Part shown: one piece after another, positions 1-7,053 of the stretch
Layout of the letters: the number at the start of each line of letters is the position of its first letter
Numbering within the stretch: position 1 is the first letter of the stretch
Source of the DNA: S012-113 sp039714715
Lineage (GTDB): Bacteria > Bacteroidota > Bacteroidia > Cytophagales > Cyclobacteriaceae
Direction of reading: 5' to 3'
DNA length: 8,975 nt
NCBI GenBank assembly: GCA_039714715.1
Contig: JBDLIU010000184.1
Location: 1 to 8,975 of the forward strand
Notes under the pieces: generated by a model
What the model saw: only the letters and a program-made list of their open reading frames with translations
Told to the model about the DNA's origin: nothing
The model's database searches: none
Made by a program: the position numbers and the translations under genes

Positions 1-830
1 TGTCAAACATCCCCTATTATGTGCCTAAGGCTCGTTATGGCTACAAATATGGTAATGCCGAATTCGTTGATGGACTGGTTAAAGATGGATTATGGGAAAT
101 TTATCACAACATCCCGATGGGTAATAGTGCCGATAACACCGCAAAAGAAATGAACATCACCCGGGAAGAGCAGGATGAGTTTGCTATTAATTCTTATAAG
201 AAATCAGCAAAGTCATGGGAAGAAGGGTTGTTTGATGATGAAATAGTACCAGTAGAAGTACCTCAAAGAAGAGGTGACTCTATTGTTGTTAAGGAGGATG
301 AAGAATATAAAAATGTAAGATTTGAAAAGATTCCAAACCTGCGTCCGGTGTTCGATAAAGAAGGTACTGTAACGGCAGCCAATGCTTCTACAATTAATGA
401 TGGTGCTTCTGCTCTGGTGTTGATAAGTAAAAAGAAAGCTGATGAGTTAGGCATTAAACCTGTGGCTCGTATAGCTGGATTTGGTGATGCCGCTCAAGAT
501 CCTCTATGGTTTACCACAGCGCCTTCCAAAGCAATTCCTAAAGCACTTGCTCATGCAGGACTTACCAAAGATGACATTGATTATTATGAAATAAATGAAG
601 CATTTTCAGTGGTTTCCATTGTTAACAATAAAGAACTTGATCTAGATCCTGAAAAAGTAAATGTATTGGGTGGTGCTGTTGCACTGGGGCATCCATTAGG
701 CGCTTCAGGAGCAAGAATAATTACTACTTTAACAAATGTTCTTAATAAAAAAGGTGGCAGGTACGGTGCTGCCGGCATTTGCAATGGAGGTGGTGGTGCT
801 TCGGCTATTATTATTGAACGTTTGGCTTAA
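1..830 (+). CDS. Thiolase (acetyl-CoA C-acyltransferase family), 3' part
   Basis: C-terminal two thirds of a thiolase, which condenses or cleaves acyl-CoA in fatty-acid oxidation or acetoacetyl-CoA metabolism in the cytoplasm. The reading frame is open to the left edge; the first complete codon is at position 3 (SNIPYYVPKARYG), which in thiolases lies inside the protein after the nucleophilic Cys, so the GTG at 21 is internal and not a start. Catalytic landmarks seen: NEAF (594-605) carrying the oxyanion-hole Asn, GHPLGASG with the catalytic His codon at 690-692, and GICNGGGG with the second catalytic Cys codon at 780-782. The protein ends normally after ERLA. The acylation Cys near residue 90 lies outside the window. 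Chain-length preference (biosynthetic versus degradative) cannot be told from this part. The next gene starts 36 nt downstream on the same strand. Confidence 0.93.
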   Translation, partial: SNIPYYVPKARYGYKYGNAEFVDGLVKDGLWEIYHNIPMGNSADNTAKEMNITREEQDEFAINSYKKSAKSWEEGLFDDEIVPVEVPQRRGDSIVVKEDEEYKNVRFEKIPNLRPVFDKEGTVTAANASTINDGASALVLISKKKADELGIKPVARIAGFGDAAQDPLWFTTAPSKAIPKALAHAGLTKDDIDYYEINEAFSVVSIVNNKELDLDPEKVNVLGGAVALGHPLGASGARIITTLTNVLNKKGGRYGAAGICNGGGGASAIIIERLA

Positions 831-866
831 GCAATGATTCCCGGCTGTTATCGTTACTGTTAATAT

Positions 867-2201
867 ATGATTGAGAAAAAACACCCTTTTTATAAAATTG
901 CATTGTCAGCGTTGCTGCTTCTGGCTAGTACTAATCAATTAGTTGGCCAGGCATTAACCGAAGTAAAAACTTATTACGATAAATACAACACCATTGTAAA
1001 GGAACGATATACCATTGCCGATGGTGACAGTACACGTATTTATGGGGACTACTATAAGTTTTATTCGAATGGGAAAACTGAAATAAAGGGAAAATTCAGG
1101 GATGGTAAGAAGGTCGGTGTATTTAAAACATATTACCCTTCAGGAGCCATACAGCAAACCCTGACTTTTGCAGATGGTTTGCGAACAGGGCCTGTAAATG
1201 TTTATGCAGAAAATGGACAGGTAATCCAAAGTGGAAAGTTCTTAAAAGACTCTCTTGCAGATACACTCACACTGTATTACCCAAAGGGAGGATTAAAATC
1301 TATTACAACTTTTAAAAAGGGGAAACCGGATGGTAGTATCACAGAGTACTATCCTGATGGTAAAATCAAGCAGGTTGTTGGTTATAAAAATGGTAAAGTA
1401 AATGGTCTTACGCGAACATATTACCAAGATGGAAGTTTGCGAACTGAAGAGAATTTGGTAAATGGTATAACTAATGGCTACTATAGAACCTTCTTCCCAA
1501 ATGGCCAGCTTGAGACGGAAAGTATTAACAAAAATGGCTCCAGAACAGGAGAATCTAAAACTTATAACCAGGAAGGAACGCTCATAGTTCATGGACATTA
1601 CCTTGAGGGCAAATTACATGGTTCGAATAAGTCATGGTATGATGACAGGTCAGTGAAGACTAATTTTCATTATGACAAAGGATTCATGTCTGGTAATAAT
1701 GTAGAGTATTATCCCGATGGTAAAACAAAATGGAAAGGAAACTATTCTGATGAGGAAAATACCTTTACACTTGAAGAGTTTTATGATAATGGAAAATCAA
1801 AAAGTAAAAGTCAGCAAAAGTTGGGTAAACCACATGGAGAATGGAAAACCTGGCATTCTAATGGACAGCTGAAATGCTTATCTAATTATGAAGAAGGACT
1901 CATTGATGGTGACCGCCTAACCTATGCAGAAAACGGTCAGGTGATACTAAAAGAACCATACATAAGGAATGGGAAAGTTGGTACCGAAATGGGCTTTTAC
2001 GATTCCGGAGAAAAGAAATTCGAGCAAGTGTATAAATCAGGCAAAAAGCACGGCCCGTATACAGAATACTTTAAATCAGGCAAAGTAAAAATAAAGGGTC
2101 GATATTCAGGTAATAGCAAAGGTGGCGAATGGACGACCTATGATGAATCTGGAAAAGTTCTAAAGAAAGAAAAGTACAGTTACGGCAAGTTAGTCAAATA
2201 A
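867..2201 (+). CDS. Secreted MORN-like repeat protein (YwqK-type repeats)
   Basis: A 444-residue protein with a basic N-terminus and a hydrophobic stretch at residues 10-21 that reads as a Sec signal peptide, with possible cleavage near VGQA (residue 29). From about residue 62 to the C-terminus it consists of roughly 16 tandem repeats of about 24 residues with the core pattern TxYYPxGxxKxxxxYxxGKxxG, for example EYYPDGKIKQVVGYKNGKVNG. This is the MORN_2 / YwqK-like pattern, expected to form an elongated antiparallel beta-sheet. Such proteins are common in Bacteroidota and are often labelled 'toxin-antitoxin YwqK family antitoxin' by similarity. Nothing here supports an antitoxin role: the protein looks exported and no toxin gene is adjacent. 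No catalytic domain is visible and the function is unknown; a surface or periplasmic scaffold role is a guess. The ATG at 867 gives the complete signal peptide. The gene is convergent with the next one, 26 nt apart. Confidence 0.88.
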   Translation: MIEKKHPFYKIALSALLLLASTNQLVGQALTEVKTYYDKYNTIVKERYTIADGDSTRIYGDYYKFYSNGKTEIKGKFRDGKKVGVFKTYYPSGAIQQTLTFADGLRTGPVNVYAENGQVIQSGKFLKDSLADTLTLYYPKGGLKSITTFKKGKPDGSITEYYPDGKIKQVVGYKNGKVNGLTRTYYQDGSLRTEENLVNGITNGYYRTFFPNGQLETESINKNGSRTGESKTYNQEGTLIVHGHYLEGKLHGSNKSWYDDRSVKTNFHYDKGFMSGNNVEYYPDGKTKWKGNYSDEENTFTLEEFYDNGKSKSKSQQKLGKPHGEWKTWHSNGQLKCLSNYEEGLIDGDRLTYAENGQVILKEPYIRNGKVGTEMGFYDSGEKKFEQVYKSGKKHGPYTEYFKSGKVKIKGRYSGNSKGGEWTTYDESGKVLKKEKYSYGKLVK

Positions 2202-2227
2202 ACACCTCTACCATCTCAAGACATTAA

Positions 2228-2695
2228 TCACTTCTTCTTTAGCTCTTTGATCTTTTTTTGCAGCAGTCCTCTGTTTTTAGAAGACAACATCCATTTGGGT
2301 AATCTACTTTCTAAACTTCGATTACTCCAGCCCTGCTCATCCGGTTGTCTCTCTCTGATTTTATCAGAAACATAATTTTCAAGAAATTGAAGATGTTCAA
2401 TATTGTAAGCAAACAAAATATTGCCTTTAACATCAGTTTTATACCACAGTGGAAGCTTAAAATAGCAATCAACAGGTTGCCCTGTGAGGATACCTATCAC
2501 AAAATCCAGATTAGTATTAGAGTAAATACTTGAATTTCCCTTCCAATCTTTAGCAGCTCCACAACTAGAACAAACAAACCTGGTCTGTTGCCTGTTTTCA
2601 GGGTTAGAAGTAACCAGTGCTTTTGATTTGCATTTCGGACATTCCACATCAACCCGGTTTATAAAAGATTCAATTTGAGTGAAACCTTTCTTCAT
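2228..2695 (-). CDS. Zinc-ribbon protein of unknown function
   Basis: A 155-residue, probably cytoplasmic protein. It has a four-cysteine zinc ribbon near the N-terminus: CPKC at residues 19-22 and CSSC at 42-45, separated by 19 residues. The rest (about 55-155) is a soluble region rich in aromatic and charged residues (DCYFKLPLWYKTDV, LQFLENYVSDKIRER) ending in a Lys-rich tail. No signal peptide or membrane segment is visible. A TFIIB-like or transposase-like zinc ribbon could bind nucleic acid, but no catalytic motif is visible and I do not recognise the C-terminal region. It is the last gene of a three-gene minus-strand run, 51 nt after the membrane-protein gene, so co-transcription is plausible. 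The short convergent gap to the MORN-repeat gene holds no obvious hairpin terminator. Confidence 0.8.
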   Translation of the reverse strand: MKKGFTQIESFINRVDVECPKCKSKALVTSNPENRQQTRFVCSSCGAAKDWKGNSSIYSNTNLDFVIGILTGQPVDCYFKLPLWYKTDVKGNILFAYNIEHLQFLENYVSDKIRERQPDEQGWSNRSLESRLPKWMLSSKNRGLLQKKIKELKKK

Positions 2696-2746
2696 ATTCT
2701 TCCGGTTAAAATCAATGTGGAAATCCCGATACTAGATGCCTGAATT

Positions 2747-3034
2747 TCAATCTTCCTTGCCAAACTCAGAAATATCATATTCCATTTGAGCTGGCTCAGC
2801 ATTAAGAGCAATTCTATAACTTAGATATCCTCCTAATGCAGCACCTGCAATAGCGAAAAGGTATGAAATAAGGCTTTCCCCTAAAATTAGTCCTGCAATA
2901 ATAAATCCTATTATTTCAAAACCAAGCCAAAGAACAACCATCAGAAGAATGTATTTCCAGGGTTTTAATCCCTTCTCACTTATAATTCCCCGAATGGTTT
3001 TTCCAAGTGTAATTATTGCAATAATTTCAATCAT
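2747..3034 (-). CDS. Small two-helix membrane protein
   Basis: A 95-residue protein when started at MIEIIAIITLGKTIRG. It has two strongly hydrophobic segments, about residues 29-51 (YILLMVVLWLGFEIIGFIIAG) and 56-73 (ISYLFAIAGAALGGYL), joined by a short loop, and ends in an acidic tail. This small inner-membrane type, with a short amphipathic N-terminus reading 'MxEIIAxI', resembles hypothetical proteins I recall from Bacteroidota; no function is known to me. An alternative ATG at 3076 would add 14 residues (MSGQQISKPKDTED) and overlap the upstream gene by 23 nt. I prefer the start at 3034 because the family-like N-terminus begins there, GGAAG lies just upstream, and the gap to the upstream stop becomes 19 nt. 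This start choice is an inference. The gene sits between a secreted-protein gene and a zinc-ribbon gene on the same strand. Confidence 0.75.
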   Translation of the reverse strand: MIEIIAIITLGKTIRGIISEKGLKPWKYILLMVVLWLGFEIIGFIIAGLILGESLISYLFAIAGAALGGYLSYRIALNAEPAQMEYDISEFGKED

Positions 3035-3053
3035 ATCTTCCGTGTCTTTTGGC

Positions 3054-3665
3054 TTACTTATTTGTTGCCCACTCATTATACATATCTACCACATCGAAAA
3101 GGTCTTTCCATGTATATTCTTTCGATTGAATCTTTTCAGCCAACTCAGGATAATCAGCAAAGAAGATTGGGCCGTTCGCTCTAAAAGTCTGATTGTTATT
3201 GGCCGAAGCTATAGTAGCAATCATTTTTGCAGCTTCATCACTGTCCCTTTTAATGTAATAATCTTTAAAAGTAGCACTATTCGTACCATAAAAATCCCTA
3301 TTTGACATCACTATTACATTAATATATAAAGTAGCATAACCTTTTTGTACAACTTGCAGCCAACCTGGACCTTTTATCTTCACCTTGGCCTTCCAACCAA
3401 CATTAACTTTGATACGATGAAATTCATAAGCTTCATCATCTATTTTGTAAATAATACGGGTTAATTTCTCCGACTCAATCTTTTCAACCTCAGCGGATTC
3501 AGAGGCCTTGAACTTAATGAATTCATCACCTCCATCTTCCATCATCCCAACCAATCCAACCTTGGTTTTACCATCAATATAAATTATCTCTCCATTATGA
3601 TATTTTGTTTTAGCATTCGCGGAAAATGAAACAAGTGCAACTAGTAAGATCAAAATTGTTCTCAT
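3054..3665 (-). CDS. Secreted protein of unknown function
   Basis: A 203-residue protein with a clear signal peptide: MRT, a hydrophobic core (ILILLVALVSF) and a likely signal peptidase I site SANA before KTKYHNG (after residue 18). The mature part begins with a beta-rich region (GEIIYIDGKTKVGLVG, then EKLTRIIYKIDDEAYEFHRIKV). This recalls the start of Bacteroidota exported proteins that describe a 'note to translate this attribute into a cell response' only loosely, so I assign no family. A C-terminal helical region follows (about 125-203: DYYIKRDSDEAAKMIATIA, LAEKIQSKEYTWKDLFDVVDMYNEW). No lipobox Cys, membrane anchor or catalytic motif is visible. It is first in the minus-strand run and divergent from purC across a 251-nt AT-rich region, so any promoter for the trio should lie there. 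Confidence 0.78.
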   Translation of the reverse strand: MRTILILLVALVSFSANAKTKYHNGEIIYIDGKTKVGLVGMMEDGGDEFIKFKASESAEVEKIESEKLTRIIYKIDDEAYEFHRIKVNVGWKAKVKIKGPGWLQVVQKGYATLYINVIVMSNRDFYGTNSATFKDYYIKRDSDEAAKMIATIASANNNQTFRANGPIFFADYPELAEKIQSKEYTWKDLFDVVDMYNEWATNK

Positions 3666-3916
3666 ATAAAAAACGATTAGTATAAAAAAATATTTTTAAG
3701 TATAAACTGTGATTCAAAGACATGCGAATATACCTCTATAATCTATAAATCAAAGTCTAATTTTTTCTCTGGCTGCATAATTTTACAAGTTCTTTAAACC
3801 ATTCAATTTAATATATGATTATGACAAAAAACGTTTTATCAGGCAAAATGTATGAATGTAAAATAATTGTTAAATAATCTTTTAAACTATACGTCTTAAA
3901 AAGGTAAATTTGAATT
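3666..3916. other. AT-rich divergent intergenic region
   Basis: This 251-nt stretch separates the minus-strand unknown trio from purC and must hold the promoters of both units. It is very AT-rich, with a short perfect palindrome AAAAATATTTTT at 3686-3697 close to the minus-strand start. No open reading frame, tRNA or stable GC hairpin is visible. The only exact TAnnTTTG box is the one near purC at 3905. For the minus-strand gene I find only a 5-of-6 match (3715-3722, reading TGTCTTTG) without a properly spaced upstream TTG, so I do not call it. Confidence 0.5.
3905..3912 (+). promoter_or_regulatory. Candidate -7 box (TAnnTTTG) for purC
   Basis: TAAATTTG matches all fixed positions of the Bacteroidota primary-sigma -7 consensus TAnnTTTG. 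The purC ATG begins only 4 nt after it, so transcription would start at or almost at the start codon, giving a leaderless or near-leaderless mRNA. At the expected -33 position (about 3881-3886) there is TTTAAA and no TTG, which weakens the call. The match could be chance in AT-rich DNA. Confidence 0.3.
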
Positions 3917-4861
3917 ATGAAAGCCATCCTTCAATCTAACTTTTCCTTTCCCCAACAAACTGATTTTTACAGGGGTAAAGTGCGTGATGTTTATTATTTC
4001 GATAACATCCTGGCTATGGTTGTCAGTGATCGAATCTCAGCATTTGATGTAGTTCTACCAAAGGCAATACCGTTAAAAGGCCAGGTGCTTAATCAAATTG
4101 CTGCCAGAAACCTTAAAGCAACCCGCGATATCGTAAATAACTGGCTAATTGCTTCTCCAGACCCCAATGTATCTATCGGTCATCGATGTGAACCATTTGC
4201 AGTGGAAATGGTAATTCGAGGGTATCTTTCGGGCCATGCGTGGAGAGAATACCGCGATGGAAAAAGAACTTTATGTGGTGTTCCCATGCCGGATGGTATG
4301 AAAGAAAATGATAAGTTCCCATCTCCTATTATCACACCAAGCACCAAAGCCAAGGAGGGGCATGATGAGGACATCTCAAGAGAAGAAATAATTGAAAAGG
4401 GAATTGTAAGTGAAGAATATTACAATCAGCTGGAAGAAATCACCCACAAGCTATATGAGCGCGGCACTGAGTTAGCTGCTCAAAAAGGATTGATCCTGGT
4501 TGACACCAAATATGAATTTGGCTTAAAAGATGGTACAGTCTACCTTATGGATGAGATCCATACACCTGATTCATCAAGATATTTCTATAAAGAAGGATAC
4601 CAGGAAAGACAGGATGCCGGTGAACATCAAAAACAACTCTCGAAAGAGTTTGTAAGAGAGTGGTTAATAGAAAATGGATTCCAGGGTCTTGAGGGGCAGT
4701 CCGTACCTGAAATGACCGATGAGGTTGTAACAATGATCTCTGAAAGGTACCTGGAATTGTATAGTTCTTTTACCGGAAAGCCTTTAAAAACTGAGAATAC
4801 ATTAAATTTGGAAGATAGAATCTACAGCAATATAAAAAAATGGCTGGATGAACACATTTAA
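3917..4861 (+). CDS. purC: SAICAR synthetase (phosphoribosylaminoimidazole-succinocarboxamide synthase)
   Basis: Catalyses ATP-dependent joining of aspartate to CAIR to give SAICAR in de novo purine synthesis (cytoplasm). At 314 residues it is of the longer type, like yeast Ade1, rather than the roughly 237-residue E. coli type. Motifs in order: nucleotide-binding GKVRDVY (residues 20-26), VVSDRISAFDVVLP (35-48) which is the classic PurC signature, IRGYLSGHAWREY in the middle, DTKYEFGL, and MDEIHTPDSSRYF towards the C-terminus. All expected blocks are present with no interruption. The ATG at 3917 places GKVRDVY at the usual distance from the N-terminus. No Shine-Dalgarno sequence precedes it. 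It is the first gene of a plus-strand cluster, with the STAS gene starting 13 nt after its stop. No purine riboswitch-like structure is visible upstream. Confidence 0.97.
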   Translation: MKAILQSNFSFPQQTDFYRGKVRDVYYFDNILAMVVSDRISAFDVVLPKAIPLKGQVLNQIAARNLKATRDIVNNWLIASPDPNVSIGHRCEPFAVEMVIRGYLSGHAWREYRDGKRTLCGVPMPDGMKENDKFPSPIITPSTKAKEGHDEDISREEIIEKGIVSEEYYNQLEEITHKLYERGTELAAQKGLILVDTKYEFGLKDGTVYLMDEIHTPDSSRYFYKEGYQERQDAGEHQKQLSKEFVREWLIENGFQGLEGQSVPEMTDEVVTMISERYLELYSSFTGKPLKTENTLNLEDRIYSNIKKWLDEHI

Positions 4862-4874
4862 AAAGTATTGAACC

Positions 4875-5252
4875 ATGAAATATACTATAGATAAACAAGA
4901 ACCTTACTGCGTATTTAAGTTAAATGAACCTAAACTGGATTCAACACTGGCTCCTACCCTGAAAACCGAGCTGATTACATTACATGCAGAAGGAACTAAA
5001 AATATTATCCTTGATTTAAGCGAGGTAAATTATACTGATTCTTCCGGTTTAAGTTCTCTATTGGTTGGGAATCGCACATTCCAGCAAGATGGAGGGATTT
5101 TCATCCTGGCAGCCCTTTCGGAACATACGATGAAGCTTATTAAAATTTCACAATTAGATGGTGTATTAAACATTCTTCCTACTGTAGAAGAAGCAGTTGA
5201 TGCAGCCATGCTTCATAACATTGAAAATGAACTGAAAGACGGAGAAGACTAA
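4875..5252 (+). CDS. STAS-domain protein, anti-anti-sigma-factor type
   Basis: A 125-residue single-domain STAS protein. The pattern is a beta strand (YCVFKLNE), a helix, a second strand (KNIILDLSEVNYTD) and the signature DSSGLSSLL, where D55-S56-S57-G58 holds the serine that is phosphorylated by a cognate kinase in SpoIIAA/RsbV-type antagonists. This suggests a partner-switching regulator controlled by reversible serine phosphorylation. The C-terminal tail after the domain is acidic (ENELKDGED). No anti-sigma kinase, PP2C phosphatase or sigma factor gene is in the window, so its partner is unknown. It lies between purC (13 nt) and RNase Z (9 nt), which implies co-transcription. From memory, a STAS gene next to the RNase Z gene is frequent in Bacteroidota. 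Confidence 0.9.
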   Translation: MKYTIDKQEPYCVFKLNEPKLDSTLAPTLKTELITLHAEGTKNIILDLSEVNYTDSSGLSSLLVGNRTFQQDGGIFILAALSEHTMKLIKISQLDGVLNILPTVEEAVDAAMLHNIENELKDGED

Positions 5253-5261
5253 CAACCTGTT

Positions 5262-6179
5262 TTGTCTTTCGAGATTACCATTTTAGGATCTAATTCTGCT
5301 GTCTCGGTATATGGCAGGCACCAAACTGCGCAGCATATCAAAGTTCAAAATCACCAGTTTTTATTCGATTGTGGTGAAGGAACACAGTTGCAGCTGCAAC
5401 GATATGGTCTTAAGGCGCAACGGCTCGAAGCCATATTTATCACCCATCTTCACGGTGATCACTACCTGGGATTAGTAGGATTGCTATCCACATTACATCT
5501 CCAGGGACGTACTAAGCCTCTGGATTTGTATGGACCGCCTCAGCTAAGTGAAATCATTACCACGCACATTAAATACTCTGACACAACATTTCGGTATATG
5601 CTTCACTTTCATCCTTTAAATATGGATGAGAAAGAAGTTGTTTATGAAAATAAACAGTTTACCATTACTTCAGTTCCCGTACAGCATCGTATACCATGTG
5701 TAGGATTTCTGGTCAATGAAAAAGAACATCCTATAAGGCTAAATAAGAAAAAGTTGCCCCTCAATATTAAAATTGCAGAAATTGCCACAATAAAAAAAGG
5801 TGAGGATGTACTTAATGACGATGGAACGGTTAAATACGCTTACAACGAATTAAGCATGGGAAGAAGAAGGTCCCGAAGCTATGCCTATCTGACTGATACG
5901 ATATACCTGCCAGAATTAGCAGAAACCATTAAGGGATTTGACTTGCTTTATCACGAAGCAACCTTCTTAACTACTAAAGAATTAGAGGCATCACAAACCT
6001 ATCATGCTTCAGCTCCACAAGCGGCTCAGTTCGCTAAAGATGCAGAAGTTGGAAAACTTCTTCTGGGGCACTTCTCGGCCAGGTATAAAGATTTGGCACC
6101 ATTTGAGGAAGAAGCCAGAAAAATATTCAGTGATAGCCATATTGCAAATGAAGGTAAGACCTACTCAATCGAACATTAA
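5262..6179 (+). CDS. rnz: Ribonuclease Z (tRNA 3' endonuclease)
   Basis: Zinc-dependent endonuclease of the metallo-beta-lactamase fold that trims the 3' trailer of precursor tRNAs. It is 305 residues, the usual length of the short bacterial form. Motifs: N-terminal ILGSNSAVSVYGRHQTAQ, FDCGEGTQ (35-42), metal-binding THLHGDH (H62, H64, D66, H67), VQHRIPCVGF with a conserved His, SRSYAYLTDT with the metal Asp, YHEATF, and C-terminal LLGHFSARY with the last metal His. The start is TTG at 5262: the family N-terminus MSFEITILGSNSA fits exactly there, and an in-frame stop (the TAA ending the STAS gene) lies 12 nt upstream, so no ATG can serve. Its stop overlaps the next ATG by 1 nt (TAATG), indicating translational coupling to the transporter gene. 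Confidence 0.96.
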   Translation: MSFEITILGSNSAVSVYGRHQTAQHIKVQNHQFLFDCGEGTQLQLQRYGLKAQRLEAIFITHLHGDHYLGLVGLLSTLHLQGRTKPLDLYGPPQLSEIITTHIKYSDTTFRYMLHFHPLNMDEKEVVYENKQFTITSVPVQHRIPCVGFLVNEKEHPIRLNKKKLPLNIKIAEIATIKKGEDVLNDDGTVKYAYNELSMGRRRSRSYAYLTDTIYLPELAETIKGFDLLYHEATFLTTKELEASQTYHASAPQAAQFAKDAEVGKLLLGHFSARYKDLAPFEEEARKIFSDSHIANEGKTYSIEH

Positions 6180-6976
6180 TGACTAATATTTCCAATAAGA
6201 AATCACGTCTATTTTTAGTTCTGGGAGGAATTTTCATCACCAATGCAGTGGTGGCAGAACTTATTGGAGTTAAAATCTTTTCATTAGAACAATCTATTGG
6301 ATTTGAACCTGCCAATATTCATCTTCTTGGCGATTTTATACTCGATTTTAACCTCACTGCTGGTGCCATTCTATGGCCTGTAGTTTTTATTACGACTGAT
6401 ATCATCAATGAGTACTTTGGGAAACAGGGTGTAAGACAAATCACTTTTCTAACTATTGGTCTGATTATTTATGTTTTCCTGATAATTGCCCTGGTAACCA
6501 GCCTCAGTCCTGCATCTTTCTGGCTTGAAATAAATAGCACAGATGAGGCAGGCAATGCATTCAATATTGATTACGCATACAATAGAATCTTTATACAAGG
6601 ACTTGGGATTATTGTCGGTTCCCTGACTGCGTTTTTACTTGGCCAGTTTATCGATGTATTCGTATTTCAGAAATTGAGAAGGTTTACCGGCCCTAAAATG
6701 ATATGGCTGAGAGCCACCGGGTCTACACTGGTAAGCCAGCTGCTGGACAGTTTTGTTGTACTTTTTATTGCCTTTTATGTTTTCGGTAATCCCTCCTGGT
6801 CATTAAAGCAAATAATTGCTGTGGGTATCATCAATTACATCTACAAATTTGTGGTTGCTATCGTACTCACTCCTCTTTTGTATGTTGGCCATGGTATTAT
6901 AGACAAATACCTTGGTAAAGAGGCAGCTGATAAAATGACAGAAGAAGCTGCAGAGAAAAGCAAATCACTGTTCTGA
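6179..6976 (+). CDS. Queuosine precursor transporter (YhhQ / DUF165 family)
   Basis: A 265-residue inner-membrane protein of the YhhQ (QPTR) family, whose studied members import queuosine precursors such as preQ0, preQ1 or queuine for tRNA wobble modification. About six hydrophobic segments are visible, starting with LFLVLGGIFITNAVVAELIG and ending with FVVAIVLTPLLYVGHGII. Family signatures include ITTDIINEYFGK in the second helix region and RATGSTLVSQLLDSFVV in the second half. The N-terminus is cytoplasmic and basic; the C-terminus is a charged tail (KEAADKMTEEAAEKSK). Compared with the E. coli protein it has a longer first periplasmic loop and a SPASFWLEINSTDEAGNAF loop. It follows rnz with a 1-nt overlap, so two tRNA-maturation functions are coupled. 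The substrate is inferred from family only. Confidence 0.9.
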   Translation: MTNISNKKSRLFLVLGGIFITNAVVAELIGVKIFSLEQSIGFEPANIHLLGDFILDFNLTAGAILWPVVFITTDIINEYFGKQGVRQITFLTIGLIIYVFLIIALVTSLSPASFWLEINSTDEAGNAFNIDYAYNRIFIQGLGIIVGSLTAFLLGQFIDVFVFQKLRRFTGPKMIWLRATGSTLVSQLLDSFVVLFIAFYVFGNPSWSLKQIIAVGIINYIYKFVVAIVLTPLLYVGHGIIDKYLGKEAADKMTEEAAEKSKSLF

Positions 6977-7009
6977 TACCATAAATTCGATTGTTTTTAT
7001 ATCTTGCAC

Positions 7010-7017
7010 GATCTTTG
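7010..7017 (+). promoter_or_regulatory. Weak candidate -7 box before the thioredoxin-like gene
   Basis: GATCTTTG matches five of the six fixed positions of TAnnTTTG and lies 36 nt before the ATG at 7054, which would leave a leader of about 30 nt. A TTG occurs at 6991-6993, but the spacing of 16 nt is shorter than the usual 17-23. It is offered as a weak candidate because the 77-nt gap after the transporter gene suggests a separate promoter. Confidence 0.25.
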
Positions 7018-7053
7018 TTATATGAGGTAAAGATTAAAGAAGAATTCAGTAAA

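Noticed and set aside
21..23. GTG at 21 as start of the thiolase gene
   Set aside because: The frame continues to the left edge with conserved thiolase sequence (SNIPYY), so the gene is cut by the window.
1293..1598. Antisense open frame within the MORN-repeat gene
   Set aside because: It is a shadow of the repeat-coding frame, with no recognisable domain and no promoter.
867..2201. Antitoxin of a toxin-antitoxin pair (YwqK label)
   Set aside because: The protein looks exported and the neighbours (thiolase, zinc-ribbon protein) are not toxins.
2949..3305. Plus-strand open frame opposite the membrane and secreted protein genes
   Set aside because: The minus-strand frames have a proper signal peptide, membrane helices and compact gene spacing; this one has none.
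3686..3697. AAAAATATTTTT palindrome as an operator
   Set aside because: Such palindromes are expected by chance in DNA this AT-rich, and no matching regulator gene is nearby.
6004..6315. Short open frames over the rnz/transporter junction on both strands
   Set aside because: Both overlap well-supported genes in other frames and resemble no family I know.
6991..7053. N-terminal extension of the thioredoxin-like gene from a TTG at 6991
   Set aside because: The added 21 residues have no family resemblance and would bury the signal peptide; the ATG at 7054 gives a textbook signal peptide.
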